Shown here one piece after another: positions 1-6,753 of a DNA stretch of 10,020 bases. The notes under the pieces are model-generated. The model did not search any database and was not told the DNA's origin. It was given only the letters and a program-made list of their open reading frames with translations. The stretch is from Chitinophaga pinensis. Its GTDB lineage: Bacteria > Bacteroidota > Bacteroidia > Chitinophagales > Chitinophagaceae. A program made the position numbers and the translations under genes. The stretch lies in contig CAMBGO010000070.1 of the NCBI GenBank assembly GCA_945866165.1, positions 1 through 10,020 of the forward strand. Reading direction: 5' to 3'. Every line of letters begins with the position of its first letter. The first letter of the stretch is position 1.

Positions 1-150
1 GGGCTTCAAAAGGGTAAACATGACGATTGTATAATCGCCATCAAATTCAGGTTTAGTAGTATTGACCTGAAAATCGGTTAATTGAAAGGTTTTTCCATAT
101 AAATCCACCAATGCTTCAATCGCTTCTTCCCTGATTATATTGATCAACAT
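1..150 (-). CDS. argS: Arginyl-tRNA synthetase, N-terminal fragment (cut by window start)
   Basis: Reading the minus strand from the ATG at 150-148 gives 50 open codons that run off the window edge, beginning MLINIIREEAIEAL. The segment TTKPEFDGDYTIVMF (residues 31-45) matches the conserved part of the Arg-tRNA synthetase N-terminal (Add-1) domain, where related proteins read T-R-K-E-F-E-G-D-Y-T-x-V-x-F. That domain contacts the D-loop of tRNA-Arg. The enzyme charges tRNA-Arg with arginine in the cytoplasm; family members are about 550-600 aa, so only about 9% is visible and the HIGH-like and KMSKS-like catalytic motifs lie outside. The gene is divergent from the phosphodiesterase at 214, with a 63-base shared spacer. 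The call rests on this short N-terminal match alone, but the match is characteristic of Bacteroidota ArgS. Confidence 0.8.
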   Translation of the reverse strand, partial: MLINIIREEAIEALVDLYGKTFQLTDFQVNTTKPEFDGDYTIVMFTLLKP

Positions 151-160
151 AATATTATAA

Positions 161-191
161 TTGCTGTAAATGTACGATTCAATTAAATTTA
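161..191 (+). promoter_or_regulatory. Candidate Bacteroidota-type promoter for the phosphodiesterase gene
   Basis: TTG at 161-163 is followed after 20 bases by TAAATTTA at 184-191. This fits the Bacteroidota primary sigma consensus TTG-N17-23-TAnnTTTG with one mismatch in the final base of the -7 box. Transcription would start near 195, giving a leader of about 20 bases before the ATG at 214. No good Shine-Dalgarno sequence precedes that ATG, as is usual in this phylum. In AT-rich DNA a 7/8 match is weak evidence; the position is what makes it plausible. Confidence 0.35.
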
Positions 192-213
192 TGTCATAAT
201 TGGTTAAATCTTT

Positions 214-1110
214 ATGAGAGCAGCATTTTTATCACTTTTTTTTGTTTCTATGTTAAATAACGCCGCAGTTAGTCAAACAAGGCAAATAGACCTACAAGGA
301 CATCGGGGGTGTAGGGGACTTATGCCAGAGAACACCATCCCGGCTATGTATGAAGCAATAAGATTAGGAGTAACCACAATTGAACTAGATGTAGTGGTTT
401 CCAAAGATGGAAAGCTTGTCGTTTCACATGAGCCATTTATGAGTCCAGAGATCTCAATTCCACCTATTGAAAGTAAAGATCAATTTGAAAAAGGCACCAT
501 TTTTAATATTTATCAAATGGACTATGATGAAATTGCAAAGTGGGACGTTGGGTTGAAGAAAATTAAAAGATTTCCCGATCAATTTAAAATGGCTGCTCAA
601 AAGCCATTATTAAATAATTTAATTGATTCGACTGAATATTTTGTAATTGCTAATAATCTGAAACCTATCTATTATAATATAGAAACTAAATGTAATCCTA
701 GTTCAGACGGAGTCTATCACCCAGCACCAAAGGAGTTTGTAGAAAAGTTAATTCAGGTACTTAAAGAAAAAAATATTCTTGAAAGGTCAATTATTCAGTC
801 ATTCGATAAAAGAACCATACAGTATCTGCACACAAATTATCCTTTAGTGAAAACATCTTTTTTAATTGGGGATAAAAAATACAACTCCCTGAAAGAAATA
901 CTATCAGACCTTGGCTTTACTCCAGATATAATTAGTCCTGAGTTCAATCTGATAAACAATGACCTAATCAATCAATGCCATCAACAAGGTATCAAGGTTA
1001 TTGCTTGGACTGTAAATGACCGGATTAAGATCAAATCGTTGTATGATATGGGTATTGATGGAATAATATCTGATTACCCTACTATGTTTGACGTTATTAA
1101 GTCCCAATAG
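214..1110 (+). CDS. Secreted glycerophosphodiester phosphodiesterase (GDPD family)
   Basis: The product is 298 aa. Residues 1-20 form a Sec-type signal peptide (short basic start, hydrophobic core, likely cleavage after AVS before Q21), so the enzyme is probably periplasmic. The GDPD TIM-barrel signature is complete: H30-R31-G32, E39-N40-T41, E57-x-D59, H72-E73-P74, a metal-ligand glutamate in N-I-E-T-K at E157, IQSFD at 194-198, AWTVN at 264-268 and the terminal SDYP at 286-289. H30 and H72 are the expected catalytic histidines; E57, D59 and E157 the expected metal ligands. The family hydrolyses glycerophosphodiesters such as glycerophosphocholine to glycerol-3-phosphate and an alcohol; the actual substrate cannot be read from sequence. 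About 50 residues between H72 and the next core strand form an insertion of the kind seen in GlpQ-like periplasmic members. The ATG at 214 was chosen because it gives the full signal peptide. The gene starts divergently from argS; a GNAT-fold gene follows 54 bases downstream. Confidence 0.92.
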   Translation: MRAAFLSLFFVSMLNNAAVSQTRQIDLQGHRGCRGLMPENTIPAMYEAIRLGVTTIELDVVVSKDGKLVVSHEPFMSPEISIPPIESKDQFEKGTIFNIYQMDYDEIAKWDVGLKKIKRFPDQFKMAAQKPLLNNLIDSTEYFVIANNLKPIYYNIETKCNPSSDGVYHPAPKEFVEKLIQVLKEKNILERSIIQSFDKRTIQYLHTNYPLVKTSFLIGDKKYNSLKEILSDLGFTPDIISPEFNLINNDLINQCHQQGIKVIAWTVNDRIKIKSLYDMGIDGIISDYPTMFDVIKSQ

Positions 1111-1164
1111 CTTCGTTTTATGCTTTGGTATCTTATTGGTATTTTTACATCATAATTTATTGTA

Positions 1165-2286
1165 ATGCATTTGATTGAGGTTCTCACACCATTTCATAGA
1201 AATCAATTTTTCAATCTCTCATTTGACATATACAAGTCAGATGAAAATTGGGTTTGTCCACTTCAGAATGACATTGACTCTGTATTCGACCCTAAAAAAA
1301 ATAATTTTTTCAATTTCGGTAAGTGTACCCGTTGGATCCTTCTGGATGAAAATGCTAAAACAATAGGGAGAATTGCAGCTTTTATAAATTTTAAAAAAGC
1401 CAATTTAGAAGTAGTTCCAACCGGAGGATGTGGCTTTTTTGAATGTATTGAAGATCAAGCAGCAGCAAATATGTTATTTGATACCGCAAAAGAATGGCTT
1501 GTGCAAAATGGAATGCAAGCGATGATTGGACCGGTGAATTTTGGTGAAAACGATATGTGGTGGGGCCTTTTGATAGAAGGGTTTAAGCAACCTTTTTATG
1601 GTATGAATTATAATCCGCCATACTACAAAAACTTATTTGAGAGTTATGGTTTTACAATCAAGTATGAACAAATTTCAAATTCAATCGATATTCGAAAAGG
1701 CCTACCGGAGAAGGTTTCAAAAATAGCAAATTGGGTTTCAAAAAGGAAAGGAAATAGTTTCCAATTTCTTGATCCTAAAAACATTGATAAATATGCAAGG
1801 GACTTCATGGAAATATACAATGATGCCTGGAAGGACTTTGAAAATTTTACCGGCGTTACAGAAGAAACCATTCGTGAAACCATCACTAAAATAAAGCCTA
1901 TAATGGATCCTAGGTTGATATGGTTTGCTTACGTAGACAATGAACCGGCATCTTTTACCATGATCCTTCCAGATACCAATGAGCTCATAAATGGATTAAA
2001 TGGTAAGCTTGATTTTTTTGGGAAGATTCATTTTGTATGGAATAAATTCACTGTGAAACACACCCGTATGCGAGCTGTTATAATGGGAACAAAAGAACGC
2101 TATCGAAATATGGGTTTAGAGTCTGCAATGTTTATGAAATTACAAGAATATACTCGACCACTTGTTCACTACAAAGAACTAGAATTATCATGGGTTGGTG
2201 ATTTTAATTCAAAAATGTTATCTGTTCACCACACCATTGGTGCAACATTCTCTAAAAAACATGCTACTTATCATAAAGTGTTTTAG
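1165..2286 (+). CDS. GNAT-fold protein of unknown substrate (N-acetyltransferase-like)
   Basis: The product is 373 aa, soluble, with no signal peptide. It resembles a large bacterial family annotated only as GNAT-family N-acetyltransferase or hypothetical. Recognisable features are an N-terminal half with a conserved ENWVCPLQNDIDSVFDPKKN stretch (27-46), a strand containing TIGRIAAFIN (67-76), the segment GPVNFGENDMWWGLLIEGF (122-140), and MNYNPPYYKNLFESYGF (147-163). In the C-terminal half MGTKERYRNMGLESAMF (307-323) resembles the acetyl-CoA pyrophosphate-binding motif A (R-x-x-G-x-x), and ELSWVGDFNSKMLSVHHTIGA (340-360) corresponds to the conserved helix near the end of these proteins. The architecture suggests two GNAT-like halves, of which only the C-terminal one carries an obvious CoA loop. 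The acceptor substrate is unknown. The start is the ATG at 1165; no Shine-Dalgarno sequence is present. The stop is 27 bases before the GtrA-family gene and in the same reading frame, suggesting co-transcription. Confidence 0.75.
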   Translation: MHLIEVLTPFHRNQFFNLSFDIYKSDENWVCPLQNDIDSVFDPKKNNFFNFGKCTRWILLDENAKTIGRIAAFINFKKANLEVVPTGGCGFFECIEDQAAANMLFDTAKEWLVQNGMQAMIGPVNFGENDMWWGLLIEGFKQPFYGMNYNPPYYKNLFESYGFTIKYEQISNSIDIRKGLPEKVSKIANWVSKRKGNSFQFLDPKNIDKYARDFMEIYNDAWKDFENFTGVTEETIRETITKIKPIMDPRLIWFAYVDNEPASFTMILPDTNELINGLNGKLDFFGKIHFVWNKFTVKHTRMRAVIMGTKERYRNMGLESAMFMKLQEYTRPLVHYKELELSWVGDFNSKMLSVHHTIGATFSKKHATYHKVF

Positions 2287-2313
2287 AATCAACTAACTGA
2301 TAAATTTATTTCC

Positions 2314-2805
2314 TTGAAATATTATATAGAAACGATTCTTGATTTTACATATCCTTTATTTAAAAGATTTTTCGATAAGACTACCTTTCGTTATGCTGCT
2401 TGCGGAGGAGTAAATACACTATTCGATATTTTCCTTTTTTTCATCAATTACAACTTTGTCTTTCACAAAGAAAACCTTGATCTTCAATTTATCGTGATTA
2501 CGCCACACATTGCCTCATTCCTGCTCGCTTTTCTTATTAGTTTTCCAACCGGTTTTTTTCTAATGCGTTTTATAGTATTTCAAGAGTCTCCTTTGAAGGG
2601 GAGGGTGCAGTTTTTCAGGTATTTTGTTACTGTATTAGTTGCTGTCTTGCTAAATTATGTTTTTCTAAAAGTACTTGTGGAGAAAATAGGATTGTACCCG
2701 ACAGTAGCTAAAGTTTTTACTACTTTTTTTGTAGTAGCGTTTAGCTATTTTTCACAACGAAATTTTAGTTTTAGTAACTCACAATCAAATTCACAGCAAC
2801 GATGA
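2314..2805 (+). CDS. GtrA-family small membrane protein
   Basis: The product is 163 aa with four predicted membrane segments at about 25-47, 61-83, 103-122 and 128-148, matching the GtrA-like family (PF04138). Family marks are FRYAACGGVNTLFDIFLFF (25-43), a helix-ending FPTGFFL (77-83), FFRYF (100-104) and the terminal YFSQRNFSF (145-153). Members sit in the inner membrane and are associated with cell-surface polysaccharide synthesis; the founding phage and Shigella GtrA is thought to help flip undecaprenyl-phosphate-glucose. Which lipid-linked sugar, if any, this copy serves is unknown, and no glycosyltransferase gene lies beside it. Initiation is placed at TTG 2314-2316, because no in-frame ATG occurs before codon 84, which would remove half of the protein, and an in-frame TAG (the stop of the preceding gene) lies at 2284-2286. 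The TGA stop overlaps the ATG of the next gene. Confidence 0.85.
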   Translation: MKYYIETILDFTYPLFKRFFDKTTFRYAACGGVNTLFDIFLFFINYNFVFHKENLDLQFIVITPHIASFLLAFLISFPTGFFLMRFIVFQESPLKGRVQFFRYFVTVLVAVLLNYVFLKVLVEKIGLYPTVAKVFTTFFVVAFSYFSQRNFSFSNSQSNSQQR

Positions 2806-3767
2806 TGTATGATGTATTAATTATAGGTGGTGGACCAATCGGACTTGCATGTGGAATTGAATGTGTAAAGAAAGGATTAAGCTATATAATAATCGAAAAG
2901 GGTTCGTTGGTTAATTCTATTTATAACTACCCAATGAACATGACATTCTTTTCCACTTCTGAAAAATTGGAAATTGGAGAAGTACCCTTTATTTCGAATA
3001 ATCCAAAGCCAACGCGCGCTGAAGCCTTGGAGTATTATAGAAGGGTAACATTACATTGGAAAATCAATATAAGGCTATACGAAAATGTTGTTTCAATAGA
3101 GAACTCAGGAACATTGTTTTACATCAAAACGTCGAAGTCTAATTTTACTTCTAAAAACCTAATAATCTCAACAGGCTTCTATGATATTCCTAATTTAATG
3201 AATGTGCCAGGTGAAGATCTACCAAAGGTTCATCATTTTTATAAAGAGCCACATTTATACTTCGGACAAAAAATCATTGTTGTTGGTGCAGCTAATTCTG
3301 CTGCTGATGTGGCAATGGAAACATGGCGAAAAGGGGCTTTTGTGACAATGGTCATACGTGATGAGCACATAAGAGATTCTGTTAAATATTGGATTAAACC
3401 AGATATTGAAAACCGTATTAATGAAGGCTCAATCAAAGCCTATTTCAATTCAAGTATAAAAGAGATCAAAGAAAATGAAGTGATTATTAATACACAGGGT
3501 CAACAAATTACTATTGAGAATGATTTTGTGCTTGCTATGACGGGCTATTTACCTGATTTTAATTTACTTCAATCTTTAGGAATAGAAATACAAGATGATG
3601 AATATAAATCGCCAGCTTGTAATCCCCAAACGATGGAAACCAATATTTCAGGAATATACTTGGCCGGAGTAATCTGCGGAGGACTTAAAACAAACAAATG
3701 GTTTATTGAAAATTCTAGAGACCATGCTGTTGCGATTGTGAATGAAATCGTCAGTAAAAAAGTGTAG
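2802..3767 (+). CDS. ypdA: YpdA-family FAD/NAD(P)-dependent oxidoreductase (putative bacillithiol disulfide reductase)
   Basis: The product is 321 aa, a two-Rossmann-domain flavoprotein of the thioredoxin-reductase-like class. The FAD-binding loop is GGGPIG at 9-14, with the acidic ribose-binding residue in IIEKG (30-34). The NADPH loop is VGAANSAAD (161-169). The second FAD motif is GIYLAGV (284-290), followed by FIEN (301-304). The stretch SIYNYPMNMTFFSTSEKLEIG (39-59) and the length are diagnostic of YpdA rather than thioredoxin reductase, and there is no CxxC pair. In Firmicutes YpdA (Bdr) reduces oxidised bacillithiol with NADPH; many Bacteroidota also make bacillithiol, so the same role is likely but inferred. 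Odd point: the residue matching the catalytic Cys14 of S. aureus YpdA is Ile13 here, with Cys17 one turn downstream. Two tandem ATGs (2802 and 2805) are possible starts; the first overlaps the preceding stop as ATGA, implying translational coupling. Confidence 0.85.
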   Translation: MMYDVLIIGGGPIGLACGIECVKKGLSYIIIEKGSLVNSIYNYPMNMTFFSTSEKLEIGEVPFISNNPKPTRAEALEYYRRVTLHWKINIRLYENVVSIENSGTLFYIKTSKSNFTSKNLIISTGFYDIPNLMNVPGEDLPKVHHFYKEPHLYFGQKIIVVGAANSAADVAMETWRKGAFVTMVIRDEHIRDSVKYWIKPDIENRINEGSIKAYFNSSIKEIKENEVIINTQGQQITIENDFVLAMTGYLPDFNLLQSLGIEIQDDEYKSPACNPQTMETNISGIYLAGVICGGLKTNKWFIENSRDHAVAIVNEIVSKKV

Positions 3768-3922
3768 TCACGACAAATTACCTGATTTTTTATGCCATTT
3801 TGATCCCTTTTTCATCGCATAACTTCCTGATTGTCATTATATCTATTCGGAAACTGACAAGATTTCCTAAAATAGCCCACGGCATATCTATTGCAAGAAT
3901 TGGGTAATTAAAAATTCATTTT
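3768..3922. other. 155-base spacer upstream of dnaK, with a weak inverted repeat
   Basis: No gene fits in this spacer. It must contain the dnaK promoter unless dnaK is read from ypdA, but I find no full TTG-N17-23-TAnnTTTG match. There is also no CIRCE element (TTAGCACTC-N9-GAGTGCTAA), so HrcA control is not supported. The only structure seen is TTGTCA at 3831-3836 and its inverted copy TGACAA at 3855-3860, separated by 18 bases. It could be an operator but is short enough to occur by chance. Confidence 0.3.
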
Positions 3923-5827
3923 ATGGGAAAGATTATTGGAATTGATCTTGGTACTACCAATAGCTGTGTATCCGTGATGGAGGCAAATGAGCCCGTTGTA
4001 ATTGCAAATGATGAAGGACGAAGGACTACACCTAGCGTGGTTGCTTTTTTGAAAAATGGAGAAAGAAAGGTTGGTGACCCTGCGAAAAGACAGGCTATAA
4101 CCAATCCAATTAATACCATTTCCAGCGTAAAGCGTTTTATGGGAAGAAGGTTTGATGAGGTTACTGAGGAAATTAAACATTGGAGTTATAAGGTTGCAAA
4201 AGGTGACAACAATACTGTAAGAATTGATATTGATGGAAGGTTGTATACGCCTCAAGAGATCAGTGCTATGGTATTGCAAAAAATGAAAAAAATTGCAGAA
4301 GACTATCTCGGACATGAAGTAACTGAAGCAGTTGTTACCGTTCCTGCCTACTTTAATGATGCCCAGAGACAAGCAACAAAAGAAGCTGGTGAAATTGCTG
4401 GATTAACAATCAAAAGAATTATCAATGAACCCACAGCAGCTGCGTTGGCTTATGGATTAGATAAAAGAGGACAAGAAAGTAAGATTGCAGTATTTGACCT
4501 AGGGGGTGGAACTTTTGATATTTCAGTATTGGAATTAGGAGATGGAGTTTTTGAGGTTAAATCAACCAATGGAGATACCCACCTCGGTGGTGACGACTTT
4601 GATAAGGTAATCATGGATTGGCTTGCAGAAGAGTTTAAGAGTGAAGAAAATGTAGATCTTAGAAAAGACCCAATGGCACTTCAGCGTTTAAAAGAAGCAG
4701 CTGAAAAAGCAAAGGTTGAGCTTTCATCTTCTACAGAAACAGAAATCAACCTTCCTTATGTTACCGCAATTGATGGAGTTCCCAAACACCTTGTAAAGAA
4801 ATTATCCAGGGCCAAGTTTGAACAGATTGCAGATACGTTGTTTGAGCGTTGCCTAAGGCCTTGTGAACAAGCATTAAAAGATGCCGGAATGAATGTATCC
4901 GAAATCAATGAAGTGATTTTGGTTGGTGGTTCTTCGCGTATCCCTAAGGTTCAAGAAATAGTTGAGAAGTTCTTTGGTAAAAAACCGAATAAGAGTGTAA
5001 ATCCTGATGAAGCTGTTGCGATAGGTGCGGGTGTTCAAGGAGCTGTCCTTACAGGTGAAGTAAAAGATGTGTTGTTGCTTGATGTAACTCCACTTAGTCT
5101 TGGTATAGAAACAATGGGTGGGGTAATGACTGTATTGATCTCATCTAATACTACCATTCCAACCAAGAAATCTGAAACATTCTCTACTGCTGCAGACAAT
5201 CAACCAGGAGTTCAAATTCAAGTTCTACAAGGTGAAAGACCAATGGCCAATCAAAACAAGACCTTGGGAATGTTTAACCTTGATAATTTGCCTCCAGCTC
5301 CAAGAGGTGTACCTCAAATTGAAGTAACATTTGACATCGATGCGAACGGTATGTTGAATGTTAGTGCAAAAGATAAAGGAACCGGTAAAGAACAGAAAAT
5401 ACGTATCGAAGCAGGAAGTGGATTGACAAAAGAGGAGATTGAAAAAATGAAAAATGAAGCAAAAGCAAATGAATCTTCTGACAAAGAAGCAAGAGAACGC
5501 ATTGATAAGCTCAATGCAGCTGATGGACTCGTTTTCCAAACTGAAAAACAACTTAAGGAATTTGGAGAAAAAATTCCAGCTGAAAAGAAGGCTGTTATAG
5601 AAACTGCGGTGGGTAAACTTAAAGAAGCTCATAAAATTCAAGATCTAGCTTCAATCGAAACAGCATCAAAAGAACTTAATGATGCTTGGATGGCTGCAAG
5701 TCAGGATATGTATAATGCTACTAATACTGGTGATGGTCAACCTGGTGCAGAACAAGCTAGTGGTAATGGAGCAACTGGATCAGGTGCTGAAAATGTTACC
5801 GATGCAGAATTTGAGGAAGTAAAATAA
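3923..5827 (+). CDS. dnaK: Molecular chaperone DnaK (Hsp70)
   Basis: The product is 634 aa, full length for the family. The ATPase domain (about 1-380) shows GIDLGTTNS (6-14, phosphate 1), VTVPAYFND (138-146), INEPTAAALAYG (167-178, connect 1), FDLGGGTFD (191-199, phosphate 2, with the conserved Thr197) and ILVGGSSRIPKV (332-343, adenosine). The hydrophobic interdomain linker is DVLLLDVTP (382-390). The substrate-binding beta domain follows from LSLGIETMGG (391-400) through QVLQGER (433-439) and FDIDANGMLNVSAKDK (470-485). The helical lid covers about 500-600, then a Gly/Ala/Asn-rich disordered tail ends in FEEVK. DnaK folds and holds unfolded polypeptides in the cytoplasm through ATP cycling with DnaJ and GrpE; neither partner gene is adjacent, and the gene is apparently monocistronic between a 155-base spacer and a strong terminator. 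No frameshift or missing motif is seen. The ATG at 3923 gives the canonical MGKIIGIDLG start. Confidence 0.99.
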   Translation: MGKIIGIDLGTTNSCVSVMEANEPVVIANDEGRRTTPSVVAFLKNGERKVGDPAKRQAITNPINTISSVKRFMGRRFDEVTEEIKHWSYKVAKGDNNTVRIDIDGRLYTPQEISAMVLQKMKKIAEDYLGHEVTEAVVTVPAYFNDAQRQATKEAGEIAGLTIKRIINEPTAAALAYGLDKRGQESKIAVFDLGGGTFDISVLELGDGVFEVKSTNGDTHLGGDDFDKVIMDWLAEEFKSEENVDLRKDPMALQRLKEAAEKAKVELSSSTETEINLPYVTAIDGVPKHLVKKLSRAKFEQIADTLFERCLRPCEQALKDAGMNVSEINEVILVGGSSRIPKVQEIVEKFFGKKPNKSVNPDEAVAIGAGVQGAVLTGEVKDVLLLDVTPLSLGIETMGGVMTVLISSNTTIPTKKSETFSTAADNQPGVQIQVLQGERPMANQNKTLGMFNLDNLPPAPRGVPQIEVTFDIDANGMLNVSAKDKGTGKEQKIRIEAGSGLTKEEIEKMKNEAKANESSDKEARERIDKLNAADGLVFQTEKQLKEFGEKIPAEKKAVIETAVGKLKEAHKIQDLASIETASKELNDAWMAASQDMYNATNTGDGQPGAEQASGNGATGSGAENVTDAEFEEVK

Positions 5828-5849
5828 GTTTTAAAAATCTTATAAATAT

Positions 5850-5878
5850 AAGGCTGTCTTGATGGACAGCCTTTTTTT
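5850..5878 (+). terminator. Rho-independent terminator of dnaK, probably also serving the converging gene
   Basis: A perfect 9-bp stem pairs AAGGCTGTC (5850-5858) with GACAGCCTT (5865-5873) across a six-base loop, TTGATG, followed by a run of seven T at 5872-5878. It lies 22 bases after the dnaK stop. The T run overlaps the last two bases of the minus-strand gene (its stop codon is 5879-5877). Read on the minus strand the same stem is followed by TATATTTATAAG, a poorer U tract, so it may terminate both converging genes but favours dnaK. Confidence 0.9.
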
Positions 5879-6668
5879 ATATCACTTCTATCCATGTATG
5901 GTCTGCCAATAGTTTTACGGAGGCTTCGCATTTTTTGAAGGGACCGTTTTTACCCCATTCTTTTGGACCCACAAGCGAAAGAAAATAAGATCCATCTTTC
6001 TTCTCATATAAATAGTAAACCTGGCCAATTACTGGAGTGAAGTTCAATTTAGCAGTATATATGAGCATTGATAGTTCCTTTCTTTTCTGAATTTCTTGAG
6101 CCTGCAAGGCAAGTAACTCGATTTGTTGTCTTATTTGCGAAAGTTGCATGTTGGTTTGCTCTTCCATTGCAGTAAGTGCCTTGTGCCTAATTACACCCTC
6201 CTCTGTTGGCTTTATAACAGCACCAGAGACAGAGCTGGAATAGGGCAGAACACTCATCTGCTTATGGTAATATATTTGGTTTTTAAATGACTGACCATCA
6301 GATTTATTGCCTTCTTCAGTAATTCTCATGTATCCATTGGGCATGATTTCATGAAGAATCTTCAATGCTAAGAGTTCATCTTTATAAAAAGAAACCGAAA
6401 AACTTATTCCATCAATAAAGTTGATTGAAGCTTGATCAGCAACTTCATTGTTGATGAGTAAATGCGAATCACCATCAGCAAGAATTTGATAGGTTGAAGA
6501 ATAGGCAATATTCTCAAGTGTAAGCCAATTCATATCGAATGAAAGAAGATTGTCCTCGCTTCCAACTGATATCTTATACGTGCCAGACTTGGGTCTCTCT
6601 CCTTGTTCATAAATTCCTTTTTCTGGAAAGAGTTGCCACGAAAACAAAAAATTATATGCCTGAATCAT
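5877..6668 (-). CDS. DUF2452 protein with an N-terminal lipocalin-like domain
   Basis: The product is 263 aa, apparently cytoplasmic (no signal peptide or membrane segment). The C-terminal part, about 138-263, matches DUF2452 (PF10504): it begins SVLPYSSSVSGAVIKP (139-154), continues with a glutamine- and leucine-rich helix around 165-200 that is likely coiled coil, then LNFTPVIGQVYYLYEKKDGS (208-227), SLVGPKEWG (231-239) and LLADHTWIEVI (253-263). No function is known for this family. The N-terminal 135 residues are beta-rich and look like the small calycin/lipocalin-like domain common in bacterial secreted proteins: W11 then PKSGTYKI (26-33), an alternating strand region, and a final G-x-x-F-x-N-x-x-Y-Y strand (125-134). 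That assignment is by eye and weaker. The gene converges on dnaK and diverges from prfB; the start is the ATG at 6668-6666. Regulation and any partner are unknown. Confidence 0.75.
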   Translation of the reverse strand: MIQAYNFLFSWQLFPEKGIYEQGERPKSGTYKISVGSEDNLLSFDMNWLTLENIAYSSTYQILADGDSHLLINNEVADQASINFIDGISFSVSFYKDELLALKILHEIMPNGYMRITEEGNKSDGQSFKNQIYYHKQMSVLPYSSSVSGAVIKPTEEGVIRHKALTAMEEQTNMQLSQIRQQIELLALQAQEIQKRKELSMLIYTAKLNFTPVIGQVYYLYEKKDGSYFLSLVGPKEWGKNGPFKKCEASVKLLADHTWIEVI

Positions 6669-6719
6669 CTAGCTTAAACAATATTTTTCCCTGTTGGTTC
6701 TCAAAACGTAAATTTTAAG

Positions 6720-6747
6720 TTGAATAGCGCTATTTTATTTAAATTTG
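6720..6747 (+). promoter_or_regulatory. Candidate promoter of prfB
   Basis: TTG at 6720-6722 and TAAATTTG at 6740-6747 are separated by 17 bases, an exact match to the Bacteroidota consensus TTG-N17-23-TAnnTTTG. The -7 box ends only six bases before the prfB ATG at 6754, so transcription would begin within a few bases of the start codon and the mRNA would be leaderless or nearly so. The position in the divergent spacer just before prfB supports the call. Confidence 0.55.
6723..6734. promoter_or_regulatory. Perfect 12-bp palindrome in the spacer of the prfB promoter
   Basis: AATAGCGCTATT is its own reverse complement and lies directly after the -33 TTG and five bases before the -7 box, where a bound dimer would block RNA polymerase. 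It is the only GC-containing block of the otherwise very AT-rich spacer. A regulator is not identified; a few 12-bp palindromes are expected by chance in 10 kb of this composition, so only the position argues for function. Confidence 0.3.
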
Positions 6748-6753
6748 CAAACT

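Noticed and set aside
167..174. TACATTTA on the minus strand as an argS -7 box
   Set aside because: 7/8 match, but no TTG lies 17-23 bases upstream on that strand, so there is no paired -33 element.
1111..1164. Promoter for the GNAT-fold gene (TTG with TATTTTTA)
   Set aside because: The spacing between the two boxes is only about 12 bases, outside the 17-23 range.
3768..3922. CIRCE element before dnaK
   Set aside because: Searched by eye for TTAGCACTC and its inverted partner; neither arm is present.
3908..4372. 154-codon open frame on the minus strand over the dnaK start
   Set aside because: Shadow of the DnaK ATPase domain; biased composition and no recognisable motif.
5225..5641. 138-codon open frame on the minus strand inside dnaK
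   Set aside because: It is antisense to the highly conserved dnaK lid region, is rich in Phe, Ser and Cys as complement frames of AT-rich genes are, and resembles no known family.
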